A stretch of DNA of 64,000 nucleotides from Herbaspirillum sp. DW155 (GCF_037076565.1 NZ_AP029028.1:1984001-2048000), one strand, 5' to 3'; counted from the first letter of the stretch, positions 47,791 through 56,405 are shown. Numbers and translations are program-made. Notes: a model not told the origin generated them from the sequence alone.

Positions 47791-49174
47791 GGGGCGAAGG
47801 GAAGAGAGAAGAACGGGCAATGACGGCGCTGATGCTGGTGCCGGCGGCCGAGGAATCGATGGCCAGCTCACCGCCCACGGCCTCCATGCGTTCGCGCATG
47901 TTGCGCAGGCCGATGCCGTGGCGCGAGTGATCATCGACGTGGCCGGGATCGAAGCCGCCGCCATTGTCCTGTACCTGCAGCATCAGCAGGTTGTGGCCGT
48001 CATACAGACGCATGCGGATCTGGCTGGCGTTGGCGTGGCGGGCGATGTTGGTGAGCGCTTCCTGGGCCACGCGAAAGAGCACCGTATTGATCACATCGGA
48101 GAGGGCGGCACCATCCTCGCGCAGCCCCTCGTGCTCGAAGACGATCTGCGTCTGCGGGCTGCTCTCGCGCCATTCGCCGCACAGGTGTTCGAGCGCGGCT
48201 GCCAGCCCCAGGTCATCGAGGATGGCCGGGCGCAGGTCGTGCGAGATGCGACGCACTTCGGCCAGCACGCCGTTGATCTGCGTCGCGGTCTTCTCGAAGC
48301 CCACGCGCGCTGCGGCCGCCTGTTCCGGCGTGCCACGCAGGCGCTCCAGCGCCGCTTCGATCTGCAGCTTGATGGACACCAGCCACTGGCTGATGCCGTC
48401 ATGCAGGTCGCGTGAGAGGCGCGCCCGTTCGTCTTCCTGCGAGCGCACCACGCGCTGGGCCAGCTGGCGCAGCTTGGCATCGGCCACACGATGTTCGCTC
48501 AGATTCAACAGCAGGCCGGCCAGTCCCACCGCCAGGGCGCTGGCCAGGGCGATGGCGGCGATCAACAGCATGGTCTGGTGCAGGTAACCGGAATTCTGGT
48601 GATCCACCTGGGCCAGCGCCGCTTCCACGTCATCCAGATAGATGCCGGTGCCGATCACCCAGCCCCAGCGTGGCAGCGCAATCACGTAACCCAGCTTGGG
48701 CGCCACCGTCTTGCTGGACGGCTTGCGCCACAGGTAGCGCTCAAAGCCGCCGCCCTGATGGGCGCGTTCGATCAGGTGCCGGATGGTCGGGCTGCCGGAA
48801 GCATCGCGCCAGTCCCACATCTCGCGCCCGACCAGTTCGGGCTGGCGCGGATGCATGATGCTGCGGCCCTGGTCGTCATAGACGAAGAAGTAGCCATCGT
48901 CCCCAAACTCCAGGTCGGCCAGGATGCGCCGGGCTTCTTCCTTGATGGCGTCATCCGTGCGTCCGGTGTCGTAGAGATGGGCCAGCGCATGTTGGGCCAG
49001 GTCGACATAGTGGCGTAGCTCCGTATTCTTGCTGGCCAGGTAGGCGGTCTCGATGGTGGAACGCTGCTGGCGCGCCAGTTCCACCGCCTGGTAACGCACC
49101 ACCAGCGCGATGGCCGCAAAGGCCAGGCACAGCGGGACGATGGCGAGGAAGATGATTTTCTGGCGCAGTTTCAT
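47783..49174 (-). CDS. Cache-domain sensor histidine kinase (NarX/UhpB type)
   Basis: 463 residues. Two membrane helices (about 7-27 and 195-217) bracket a periplasmic single-Cache domain (FGDDGYFFVYDDQGRSIMHPRQPELVGREMWDWRD), a fold that often binds small carboxylates. The kinase part is HisKA_3 with phospho-acceptor His258 (LSRDLHDGISQWLVSIKLQIE) and an ATPase domain (VQDNGGGFDPG, HGIGLRNMRERMEAVGG). I start at ATG 49174 (MKLRQKII); the frame continues upstream only as a shadow. Partner of the overlapping response-regulator gene, and divergent from cstA, which imports pyruvate or peptides in other bacteria. Confidence 0.93.
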   Translation of the reverse strand: MKLRQKIIFLAIVPLCLAFAAIALVVRYQAVELARQQRSTIETAYLASKNTELRHYVDLAQHALAHLYDTGRTDDAIKEEARRILADLEFGDDGYFFVYDDQGRSIMHPRQPELVGREMWDWRDASGSPTIRHLIERAHQGGGFERYLWRKPSSKTVAPKLGYVIALPRWGWVIGTGIYLDDVEAALAQVDHQNSGYLHQTMLLIAAIALASALAVGLAGLLLNLSEHRVADAKLRQLAQRVVRSQEDERARLSRDLHDGISQWLVSIKLQIEAALERLRGTPEQAAAARVGFEKTATQINGVLAEVRRISHDLRPAILDDLGLAAALEHLCGEWRESSPQTQIVFEHEGLREDGAALSDVINTVLFRVAQEALTNIARHANASQIRMRLYDGHNLLMLQVQDNGGGFDPGHVDDHSRHGIGLRNMRERMEAVGGELAIDSSAAGTSISAVIARSSLFPSPHV

Positions 49175-49235
49175 GCCCGCGATTCTACCCAAAGCCACCC
49201 GCAGACCGCGTAAATCTTCACCTTGAGCGGTGGCC

Positions 49236-49267
49236 CTGCGTAGTTCTACGTAGCGGCTCTGCGTAGT
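49236..49267. promoter_or_regulatory. Three CTRCGTAG boxes, likely response-regulator operator
   Basis: CTGCGTAG (49236-49243), CTACGTAG (49246-49253) and CTGCGTAG (49259-49266) lie within 31 bp of the kinase/cstA intergenic gap. The middle box is a palindrome, and CGTAG-TT-CTACG (49239-49250) is a perfect dyad. Spacing of 10 and 13 bp puts the boxes roughly on one face of the helix. The adjacent NarL-type regulator is the obvious candidate ligand. Confidence 0.5.
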
Positions 49268-49402
49268 GCTGCGCTTGTGGGGCGGGAGGGCCATGCCGAT
49301 ACTGGCGCTCATCCTGCGCAGTGCGTCCAAGGTCTTCATATCCCGACGCACCGACGACGACAAGATTTCCCACAACAATTCATATCCGCAAGGAGGAGAA
49401 CA

Positions 49403-51472
49403 ATGAACCGCTTGGTTTCCAGACTGGGCTGGCTGGCCGTCGCCCTGGGCGGCGCCGGGGCCTGCGCCTACGTCGCATTGCAGCGCGGCGAATCGATCAA
49501 TGCCGTCTGGCTGGTCGTGGCCTCGGTGTGCGTCTACCTGATCGCCTATCGCTTCTACAGCAAATTCATCGCCGAGCGTGTGCTGGGCCTGGATGGCACC
49601 CGCATGACACCGGCCTACAAGTTCAACGATGGTCTGGACTACGTGCCGACCAACAAGTACGTGCTCTTCGGCCATCACTTCGCCGCCATCGCCGGCGCCG
49701 GTCCGCTGGTGGGACCGGTGCTGGCCGCGCAGATGGGCTATCTGCCGGGCATGCTGTGGATCCTGGCCGGCGTGGTCTTTGCCGGTGCGGTGCAGGATTT
49801 CATGGTGCTGTTCATCTCCACCCGCCGCGACGGCCGCTCGCTGGGCGACCTGATCAAGTCCGAACTGGGCCAGGTGCCGGGCGTGATTGCCTTGTTCGGT
49901 GCCTTCATGATCATGGTCATCATCCTGGCGGTGCTGGCGCTGATCGTGGTCAAGGCATTAGCCGAGTCGCCCTGGGGTACCTTCACGGTGGCTGCGACCA
50001 TTCCCATCGCGCTCTTCATGGGCGTCTATTCGCGCTACATCCGTCCGGGCCGCATCGGTGAAGTGTCCTGGATCGGCTTCGTGCTGCTGATGCTGGCCAT
50101 CGTCGGCGGCCAGTATGTGCAGGAACATGCCGTGCTGGGCCAACTGTTCACCTTCAACGGCAAGCAGCTGACCTGGATGCTGATCGGCTACGGCTTCGTG
50201 GCCTCGGTGCTGCCGGTGTGGCTGCTGCTGGCGCCGCGCGATTATCTGTCGACCTTCCTGAAGATCGGCACCATCGTGGCGCTGGCGCTGGGCATCATCT
50301 TCATTGCCCCGCACATGAAGATGCATGCGGTGACGCGCTTCATCGACGGCAGTGGTCCGGTATGGTCGGGTTCGCTGTTCCCGTTCCTGTTCATCACCAT
50401 CGCCTGCGGTGCGGTCTCGGGCTTCCATGCGCTGATCTCGTCGGGCACCACGCCCAAGCTGCTGGAAAACGAAAAGCACGCCCGCTTCATCGGCTATGGC
50501 GCCATGCTGATGGAATCCTTCGTGGCCATCATGGCGCTGATTGCGGCCTCCTGCATCGAGCCGGGCATCTACTTCGCCATGAACAGTCCGGCCGCGCTGA
50601 TCGGCACCACGCCCGAGAACGTGGCCCAGGTGATCTCGCAATGGGGCTTCCACATCACGCCCGAGATGCTGACCCATACCGCCCAGGCGGTGGGTGAACA
50701 TACCATCATCTCGCGCGCCGGCGGCGCGCCTACCCTGGCCGTGGGCATGGCCCAGATTCTCTCCGGTGTGACGGGGGAGGCGATGATGGCCTTCTGGTAT
50801 CACTTCGCCATCCTGTTCGAGGCGCTGTTCATCCTCACCGCCGTGGATGCCGGTACCCGCGCCGGCCGCTTCATGCTGCAGGACTTGCTGGGCGCCTTCA
50901 TCCCGCCCATGAAGCGCACCGACTCCTGGGCCGCCAGCCTGACCGCTACCGGCCTGTGCGTGACCGGCTGGGGTTATTTCCTCTACCAGGGCGTGGTCGA
51001 TCCGCTGGGCGGCATCAACACCTTGTGGCCGCTGTTCGGCATCTCCAACCAGATGCTGGCCGGTATCGCCCTGATCCTGGCGACCTGCGTGCTGTTCAAG
51101 ATGAAGCGGGACCGCTTCGCCTGGGTCACCGTGCTGCCCACTGCATGGCTGCTGATCTGCACCCTGACCGCCGGCTGGCAGAAGGTCTTTGATGCCAACC
51201 CGCGCGTGGGCTTCCTGGCGCACGCCAGCAAGTACCAGGCGGCGCTGGACGAAGGCAGGCTGCTGGCCCCGGCCAAGTCCGTCGAGCAGATGCGCCAGGT
51301 GATCTTCAACGACTACGTGGATGCCGGTCTGGCCGCGATGTTCATGCTGGTGGTGGTGAGCGTGCTGGTGTTTGGTCTGCGTACCGTCCTGAAGGCGCGC
51401 GCTGCCCATCAGCCCAGCGTCAAGGAATCGGCCTACCAGGCCCTGCCGGCCAGTGCAGTGGCGCCGCAGTGA
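49403..51472 (+). CDS. cstA: Carbon starvation protein CstA (peptide/pyruvate transporter)
   Basis: 689 residues with about 16-18 membrane helices. Family blocks are AGAGPLVGPVLAAQMGYLPGMLWILAGVVFAGAVQDFMVLF, SGFHALISSGTTPKLLENE and LFGISNQMLAGIALILATC. E. coli CstA and BtsT import peptides and pyruvate when preferred carbon runs out. The ribosome site AAGGAGGAGAA is near ideal. ybdD follows by 25 bp, the usual partner. Control probably comes from the divergent Cache kinase pair. Confidence 0.95.
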   Translation: MNRLVSRLGWLAVALGGAGACAYVALQRGESINAVWLVVASVCVYLIAYRFYSKFIAERVLGLDGTRMTPAYKFNDGLDYVPTNKYVLFGHHFAAIAGAGPLVGPVLAAQMGYLPGMLWILAGVVFAGAVQDFMVLFISTRRDGRSLGDLIKSELGQVPGVIALFGAFMIMVIILAVLALIVVKALAESPWGTFTVAATIPIALFMGVYSRYIRPGRIGEVSWIGFVLLMLAIVGGQYVQEHAVLGQLFTFNGKQLTWMLIGYGFVASVLPVWLLLAPRDYLSTFLKIGTIVALALGIIFIAPHMKMHAVTRFIDGSGPVWSGSLFPFLFITIACGAVSGFHALISSGTTPKLLENEKHARFIGYGAMLMESFVAIMALIAASCIEPGIYFAMNSPAALIGTTPENVAQVISQWGFHITPEMLTHTAQAVGEHTIISRAGGAPTLAVGMAQILSGVTGEAMMAFWYHFAILFEALFILTAVDAGTRAGRFMLQDLLGAFIPPMKRTDSWAASLTATGLCVTGWGYFLYQGVVDPLGGINTLWPLFGISNQMLAGIALILATCVLFKMKRDRFAWVTVLPTAWLLICTLTAGWQKVFDANPRVGFLAHASKYQAALDEGRLLAPAKSVEQMRQVIFNDYVDAGLAAMFMLVVVSVLVFGLRTVLKARAAHQPSVKESAYQALPASAVAPQ

Positions 51473-51497
51473 AGTTTTTTGCAGCAAGGAGAACAGC

Positions 51498-51713
51498 ATG
51501 AGCAAACCTGGCGCACTGGCGCAACTGATGGCCTGGCGGCGCCAGGTCGGCCGCACGCTGAACCTGATGGTAGGCATGCCGGAATATGACACCTACGTGG
51601 CCCATATGAAGGCGGCCCATCCGGATCATTGCGTGATGACCTATGAAGAATTCTTCCGGGAACGGCAAGAAGCCCGTTACGGCGGCAAGGGGCGGGTGGG
51701 GCGTTGCTGTTGA
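51498..51713 (+). CDS. ybdD: YbdD/YjiX family small protein
   Basis: 71 residues. The DUF466 pattern is clear: LNLMVGMPEYDTYVAHMKAAHPDHCVMTYEEFFRERQEARYGG. Such proteins always follow cstA or btsT and are thought to be needed for transport activity. AAGGAGAA precedes the start. A terminator follows. Confidence 0.93.
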   Translation: MSKPGALAQLMAWRRQVGRTLNLMVGMPEYDTYVAHMKAAHPDHCVMTYEEFFRERQEARYGGKGRVGRCC

Positions 51714-51748
51714 AGGGCGCCTCTGTAGCGGCCACTGAGAAAAAGATC

Positions 51749-51778
51749 GAAAGAGACCGCTGGGTCTCTTTCTTTTTT
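51749..51778 (+). terminator. Terminator of cstA-ybdD
   Basis: Perfect 10-bp stem GAAAGAGACC / GGTCTCTTTC with loop GCTG and a T-run. Confidence 0.85.
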
Positions 51779-51926
51779 CCGGCGGCCCGTGCGCCGGGGA
51801 AAAGGCAGGCAAGCCGGACATCCGTACCGTGCAACGAGAGGGTCATGGACGTTTGCACATGCCGGCGACCAATGCGGCGCGCTCCCTCGGACGGCTGGCG
51901 TGCCTGCGGGAAAATTTCTTCATATT

Positions 51927-52028
51927 TGTGTAAAACAAGGGCAATTTATAGGAAACCCTTGCTGAGCAAGCATGTCAGAATCTGCGAGGGTGCTTATCAA
52001 CAGGCTTGTTCACAGCTTTTGTGGATAA
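51927..52028. promoter_or_regulatory. Cluster of four DnaA-box-like sites
   Basis: Sites: TTTTACACA on the minus strand (51927-51935; fits TTWTNCACA); TTATCAACA on plus (51994-52002; one mismatch); TTGTTCACA on plus (52006-52014; one mismatch); and TTATCCACA on minus (52020-52028; perfect). Three lie within 35 bp. No replication gene is adjacent, so an origin is unlikely; a DnaA-titrating or DnaA-regulated promoter region is more plausible. Confidence 0.55.
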
Positions 52029-52193
52029 CTTGCCGGGTAGCTTGATTTCCGGGGGGAACGGGCTGGGTCGGCGCAACAGCGATTTTGCGTATAATGCGCA
52101 TCCGTTCATGCTGACCATCGCCTGACACGCTTGAAATGCCTGCCGGATACCGGTACCCGCGTTTTCTTCACATTTTCGTTCACCAAGGGTTTG

Positions 52194-52595
52194 ATGCGCC
52201 GACTGCTGCTCCTGCTGCTGACTCTGCTGATCCCGCTGCAATTGCTTGCAGCCACGGGAGAGCTGCAGCTGCGTGAACGGTTGCGCGAGCAGTTGCCGGT
52301 CGCCGGCCAGGTGTCGTCGTCTGCCCACGGAGAGTCCTGTCTGGCCGCCGATGCGCGATGGACTCATGCCCTGGTCGATCTTTCGGGCCACGAAAGCCTG
52401 TCCGGCGATGAACAATCGTCCGGTAGCGAAGACGATGACCAGCCGACCGCCCAGGGCGAGCTGGAAGACCCGGCCCTGCCGGTGGCCATCGCCACGCCCG
52501 GATTGCACTGGATGCCGTTTCCCCACGCCTTTCCGGCAAGCCTGAGCTGGTCGTCCTTCCTGCGCGACCAGTTGCGTCCTCCTCCATTGGCATGA
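52194..52595 (+). CDS. Small secreted acidic protein of unknown function
   Basis: About 133 residues from ATG 52194. It opens with a strong signal peptide ([20 protein letters not shown]), followed by a mature part with one Cys, an acidic Ser/Asp/Glu stretch (about 80-100) and a Pro/Leu-rich end. The short leucine-rich start and size recall CzcI-type periplasmic proteins, but their Cys/His motif is not evident, so this is only a loose resemblance. The open frame extends up to 52131. TATAAT at 52090-52095 and the DnaA-box cluster lie upstream; htpX follows 146 bp later. Confidence 0.55.
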   Translation: MRRLLLLLLTLLIPLQLLAATGELQLRERLREQLPVAGQVSSSAHGESCLAADARWTHALVDLSGHESLSGDEQSSGSEDDDQPTAQGELEDPALPVAIATPGLHWMPFPHAFPASLSWSSFLRDQLRPPPLA

Positions 52596-52741
52596 ACCGG
52601 CCGGGTTGCGCGCCTGCCTTGAGGGGCAGGGCGCATCCGTGGCTGCCTCCGTGCGCTCTTGCGCCCGCATTTCCCATTCCCATCGTGTGCTCCGCCGTAC
52701 GACCTTGCCCGTACGGCCCCTTTTGTTCTACAGGAAAAACC

Positions 52742-53620
52742 ATGAAACGCATTGTTCTGTTCCTCGTCACCAACCTGGCCGTGATGCTGGTCTTGAGCTT
52801 CACCGCCAGCCTGCTCGGTGTGAACCGCTACCTCACTGCCAACGGTCTCAACTTCGGCATGCTGCTGGTGTTCTGCGGCCTGATGGGGTTTGGCGGTTCC
52901 TTCATTTCGCTGTTCATGTCCAAGACCATCGCCAAGTGGTCCACCGGCGCGCGCGTGATCGAACAGCCGCAGAATTCCACCGAACTGTGGCTGCTGCAGA
53001 CCGTCCAGACCCTGGCCACCCGCGCCCAGCTGCCCATGCCGGAAGTGGCGGTCTATGACGGCGAGCCCAACGCCTTCGCCACCGGTGCCAGCAAGAACAG
53101 TTCGCTGGTGGCGGTGTCCACCGGCCTGCTGCAAAGCATGACCAAGGAAGAAGTGGAAGCCGTGCTGGCCCACGAAGTGGCGCACATCGCCAATGGCGAT
53201 ATGGTCACGCTGACCCTGATCCAGGGTGTGGTCAATACCTTCGTGATGTTCTTCGCGCGCATCGTCGGCTACTTCGTCGATTCCTTCCTGCGCCGCAACA
53301 ATGAAGAGAATTCCGGCCCCGGCATCGGCTACATGGTCACCGTGTTCGTCTGCGAAATCGTCTTCGGCATCCTGGCCAGCATCATCGTGATGTACTTCTC
53401 GCGCCAGCGCGAATACCGCGCCGACGCCGGTGCGGCTGCCCTGATGGGGAGCAAGGTGCCGATGATGAACGCGCTGCGACGCCTGGGCGGACTGCAGGCG
53501 GATGGCTTGCCGCAGAACCTGCAGGCGTCTGGCATCTCCGGCCGTCAATCCTGGCTGGGCCTGTTCTCCAGCCACCCGCCGCTGGAGGCGCGCATCGCCG
53601 CCCTGCAGTCGGCACGCTGA
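52742..53620 (+). CDS. htpX: Membrane protease HtpX
   Basis: 292 residues. HtpX is an inner-membrane zinc metalloprotease that removes damaged membrane proteins together with FtsH. Two N-terminal helices (about 5-25 and 38-58) precede the zinc motif HEVAH (144-148). Two more helices follow (about 158-180 and 193-213), and the third ligand Glu lies in [14 protein letters not shown]. The start at 52742 ([14 protein letters not shown]) is the family N-terminus. A stem-loop follows the stop. Confidence 0.96.
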   Translation: MKRIVLFLVTNLAVMLVLSFTASLLGVNRYLTANGLNFGMLLVFCGLMGFGGSFISLFMSKTIAKWSTGARVIEQPQNSTELWLLQTVQTLATRAQLPMPEVAVYDGEPNAFATGASKNSSLVAVSTGLLQSMTKEEVEAVLAHEVAHIANGDMVTLTLIQGVVNTFVMFFARIVGYFVDSFLRRNNEENSGPGIGYMVTVFVCEIVFGILASIIVMYFSRQREYRADAGAAALMGSKVPMMNALRRLGGLQADGLPQNLQASGISGRQSWLGLFSSHPPLEARIAALQSAR

Positions 53621-53645
53621 TGCGCTGAGCTGAGCGGCTCTCCCC

Positions 53646-53683
53646 AATGGCAGAGGGCGCCGCGCCAGGCGCCGTCTGCCGTT
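53646..53683 (+). terminator. Hairpin after htpX
   Basis: 16-bp stem with one mismatch and one G-T pair (AATGGCAGAGGGCGCC / GGCGCCGTCTGCCGTT). No T-run follows. Confidence 0.55.
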
Positions 53684-53816
53684 GGCGCGCTCTGCTGATT
53701 GTGCTTGTCATGCCTATGACTTCATGCGCGTGTTAGTCTTCATGAAGGTACGGGCATGAGCCAGTGCTCCAGTCATCTCCAATCAATTCATCCACATTAG
53801 AAAGGATCCCTGACTG

Positions 53817-55457
53817 ATGCCCCATCACACGCCCCTGATCGCCACCATCGTCGCCGGCCTGGTCCTGGCCTTCATTTTCGGTACGCTGGCCCATCGCCTG
53901 AAAATGCCACCCCTGATCGGCTATCTGGTGGCCGGTATCGCCATCGGCCCATTCACGCCCGGCTTTGTCGGTGACGCCGACCTGGCCCAGGAACTGGCCG
54001 AGATCGGGGTGATCCTGCTGATGTTCGGGGTCGGTCTGCACTTTTCCCTCAAGGATCTGCTGTCGGTCAAGAACATCGCCATTCCCGGCGCGGTCGCCCA
54101 GATCGCCATCGCCACCTTGCTCGGCATGGGCCTGGGCGGGCTGCTGGGCTGGCCGTTCGGCGAGGGTTTCCTGTTTGGACTGGCGCTCTCCGTGGCCAGT
54201 ACCGTGGTGCTGTTGAAGGCGTTGCAGGAACGCCGCCTGGTGGAGACCCAGCGCGGCCGCATCGCGGTGGGCTGGCTGATCGTCGAGGATATCGCCATGG
54301 TGCTGGCGCTGGTGCTCATTCCGGCGCTCTCGGGCATTCTCGGCGGCAAGGGCGAGGCGCTCTCCGGCAACGCCGTGCTGCTGACGCTGGGGCTGACCCT
54401 GGGCAAGGTGGTGGCCTTCGTGGCCGTGATGCTCATCGTCGGGCGCCGCGTCATTCCGTGGATTCTGGAACGTATCGCCGATACCGGTTCGCGGGAACTG
54501 TTCCGGCTGGCGGTGCTGGCCATCGCGCTGGGGTTTGCGCTGGGCTCGGCCTATGTGTTCGGGGTGTCCTTCGCGCTGGGGGCCTTCTTTGCCGGCATGA
54601 TCCTGTCCGAATCTGAACTGAGCCACCGCGCCGCCGAAGAATCGCTGCCGTTGCGGGATGCCTTCTCGGTGCTGTTCTTCGTCTCGGTGGGCATGCTCTT
54701 CGATCCCTCCATTCTGGTGCGCGAACCGCTGCTGGTGCTGGCGACGCTGCTCATCATCGTGGTCGGCAAGTCGCTGGCGGCCTGGCTGATCGTGCGCGCA
54801 TTTGGTCACCCGAATTCTACGGCGCTGACGATTTCGGCCAGCCTGGCACAGATAGGTGAATTTTCTTTCATCCTGGCCACACTCGGCCTGTCTCTGGACC
54901 TGCTCTCGCCGATGGCGCGCGACCTGATCCTGGGCGGGGCGATCCTGTCGATCCTGATCAATCCCTTGCTGTTCTCGCTGCTGGATCGCTACGAGGCGCG
55001 TCACGCCGAGCCAGCTGACGTGCAGGACGTGCCGGCCACGGTCGACCTGCAGGATCACGTGGTGCTGGTCGGCTATGGTCGTGTCGGCCGTGGTATCGGC
55101 GAGCAGCTGCGCGCGCAGGGCAAGCCCTTCGTGGTGATCGAGGCGCAGCGCGAGCATCTCGATGCCCTGCGCCAGGATGGCGTGCCGGCGCTGTATGGCA
55201 ATGCGGCCCAGAGCGAGTTGCTGAAGGCCGCTGCGGTGGAGCGCGCGCGCTGGCTGCTGGTGGCGATTCCGGAAGTCTTCGAAGCGGGGCAGGTGATCGA
55301 AAATGCACTGGAACTGAATGCCGGCCTGAAGGTAGTGGCGCGCGCACATTCCGATGCCGAGATCGAGCATCTGGAAAAGCATGGCGCCCAGCGCGTCATC
55401 ATGGGCGAGCGCGAGATTGCGCGGGGCATGTTGGACGCGGTGGGGCAGGGCGGCTGA
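53817..55457 (+). CDS. CPA2-family cation/proton antiporter with TrkA-N domain (YbaL/KefB-like)
   Basis: 546 residues. The first 390 residues form a Na+/H+-exchanger-type membrane domain (KMPPLIGYLVAGIAIGPFTPGF, LLMFGVGLHFSLKDLL, GAFFAGMILSESELSHRAAE). The C-terminal 140 residues are a RCK/TrkA-N Rossmann domain (VVLVGYGRVGRGIGEQL, ALYGNAAQSELLKAAAVERA). It has the length and order of E. coli YbaL (558) and lacks the C-terminal extension of KefB/KefC. The ion is probably K+ or Na+. No KefG/KefF partner is adjacent. Confidence 0.9.
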   Translation: MPHHTPLIATIVAGLVLAFIFGTLAHRLKMPPLIGYLVAGIAIGPFTPGFVGDADLAQELAEIGVILLMFGVGLHFSLKDLLSVKNIAIPGAVAQIAIATLLGMGLGGLLGWPFGEGFLFGLALSVASTVVLLKALQERRLVETQRGRIAVGWLIVEDIAMVLALVLIPALSGILGGKGEALSGNAVLLTLGLTLGKVVAFVAVMLIVGRRVIPWILERIADTGSRELFRLAVLAIALGFALGSAYVFGVSFALGAFFAGMILSESELSHRAAEESLPLRDAFSVLFFVSVGMLFDPSILVREPLLVLATLLIIVVGKSLAAWLIVRAFGHPNSTALTISASLAQIGEFSFILATLGLSLDLLSPMARDLILGGAILSILINPLLFSLLDRYEARHAEPADVQDVPATVDLQDHVVLVGYGRVGRGIGEQLRAQGKPFVVIEAQREHLDALRQDGVPALYGNAAQSELLKAAAVERARWLLVAIPEVFEAGQVIENALELNAGLKVVARAHSDAEIEHLEKHGAQRVIMGEREIARGMLDAVGQGG

Positions 55458-55520
55458 GGCAAGAAAAAGCGGTGCGCCTGCAGCATTTTGCTTCACATGC
55501 TAAAGTCGCGGCTGCTATCG

Positions 55521-55541
55521 CAGCGGACCCTCGGTCCGCTG
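55521..55541 (+). terminator. Hairpin between the antiporter gene and the riboswitch
   Basis: Perfect 9-bp stem CAGCGGACC / GGTCCGCTG with a CTC loop. No T-run; it may end antiporter transcription or insulate the riboswitch. Confidence 0.45.
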
Positions 55542-55552
55542 CGCGGCAACAA

Positions 55553-55712
55553 GTTCTCGGGGCGGGGTGAAACTCCCCACCGGCGGTAATCAGGCGGCGC
55601 CTTCGGTGCCGCGTGTAGCCCGCGAGCGCCCGGCCTGTCTCCACGACGAGCCGGGGTCAGCAGACCTGGTGCGATTCCGGGGCCGACGGTCACAGTCCGG
55701 ATGAAAGAGAAC
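55553..55712 (+). promoter_or_regulatory. FMN riboswitch (RFN element)
   Basis: Conserved blocks are in order: GGGGCGGGGTGAAACTCCCC, ACCGGCGGTAAT, CAGCAGACCTGGTG, GATTCCGGGGCCGACGG and TCACAGTCCGGATG. The P1 stem is closed by GTTCTC (55553-55558) / GAGAAC (55707-55712). It binds flavin mononucleotide and should lower RibH2 synthesis when FMN is plentiful. Confidence 0.96.
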
Positions 55713-55770
55713 GGGATGTCCGGTGTCGCGCAGCTGCTCGGGCTGCGCGTGCGGCCGCGCATTCCCACGC

Positions 55771-55793
55771 CCTGTTTATTCATCGAACAGGAG
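55771..55793 (+). promoter_or_regulatory. Ribosome-site-sequestering hairpin of ribH2
   Basis: CCTGTT (55771-55776) pairs with AACAGG (55786-55791), covering part of the AGGAG ribosome site (55789-55793) before the ATG at 55803. It is the probable expression platform of the upstream FMN riboswitch, acting on translation. Confidence 0.5.
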
Positions 55794-55802
55794 TCCTGAA
55801 CC

Positions 55803-56318
55803 ATGTCGCAAGCGCATCTCTCTGCAGTCCCTTCCCACCACGGTCAACGCATCGCCTTCGTCCAGGCCAGCTGGCACAAGGATATCGTCGACCAGTGCCG
55901 CATCGCCTTCACCGAGGAAATGGCCAGGCTGGGCTGGCCCGCCGCCAGCATCGATTTCTTCGAACTGCCGGGCGCCTTCGAAATCCCTCTGCACGCCAAG
56001 GTCCTGGCCAGGACCGGTAAATATGCCGGCATCGTCGCCAGCGGCCTGGTGGTCGATGGCGGCATCTATCGCCATGACTTCGTGGCGCAATCGGTCATCT
56101 CGGCGCTAATGCAAGTGCAGCTGGACACTGAGGTGCCGGTCTTCTCGGCCGTGCTCACGCCGCATCATTTCCACGCGCACAGCGAGCACCATGACTACTT
56201 CCATCAGCATTTCCTGGTCAAGGGCCGCGAAGTTGCACAGGCTTGCGCCACCACCGTGGCCAAGCTGGCCGAGGTGCGGGCGGCCGAGGCAGCGCAGCGG
56301 GCCCTGAACGCGGCCTGA
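55803..56318 (+). CDS. ribH2: 6,7-dimethyl-8-ribityllumazine synthase, RibH2 type
   Basis: 171 residues. It condenses 5-amino-6-ribitylaminouracil with dihydroxybutanone phosphate, the next-to-last step of riboflavin synthesis. The blocks FFELPGAFEIPLHAKVLA and GLVVDGGIYRHDFVAQ are present, and the late block reads SAVLTPHHFHAHSEHHDYFHQHF. The usual lumazine synthase has GVLTT..QA in that last region; the substituted His-rich form is characteristic of the stand-alone RibH2 group known from Brucella and rhizobia. No other rib genes are near, and control by an FMN riboswitch supports the call. Confidence 0.92.
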   Translation: MSQAHLSAVPSHHGQRIAFVQASWHKDIVDQCRIAFTEEMARLGWPAASIDFFELPGAFEIPLHAKVLARTGKYAGIVASGLVVDGGIYRHDFVAQSVISALMQVQLDTEVPVFSAVLTPHHFHAHSEHHDYFHQHFLVKGREVAQACATTVAKLAEVRAAEAAQRALNAA

Positions 56319-56367
56319 TGCCCGCCTGAAGTACGCCAGGAGGCCAGTCGGCCTGAACAGCCCGCTG

Positions 56368-56405
56368 GAGGCGAAAGTGCCGTAAATTTGCGTCACTTTC
56401 GCCTC
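56368..56405 (+). terminator. Inverted repeat after ribH2
   Basis: Perfect 12-bp arms GAGGCGAAAGTG / CACTTTCGCCTC with a 14-base loop, 50 bp past the stop. No T-run. Confidence 0.5.

Larger units (their letters stand above)
51714..52193. other. Intergenic region with terminator and DnaA-box cluster
   Basis: 480 bp. It contains the ybdD terminator, an AT-rich stretch (51910-51960), four DnaA-box-like sites (51927-52028) and TATAAT at 52090-52095, which probably starts the downstream secreted-protein gene. No protein gene is convincing here. Confidence 0.6.

Noticed and set aside
51927-52028. Chromosomal replication origin
   Set aside because: The DnaA boxes are real-looking, but no dnaA, dnaN, rpmH, gidA or par genes lie nearby and the AT-rich stretch is short. 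A secondary DnaA locus is more likely.
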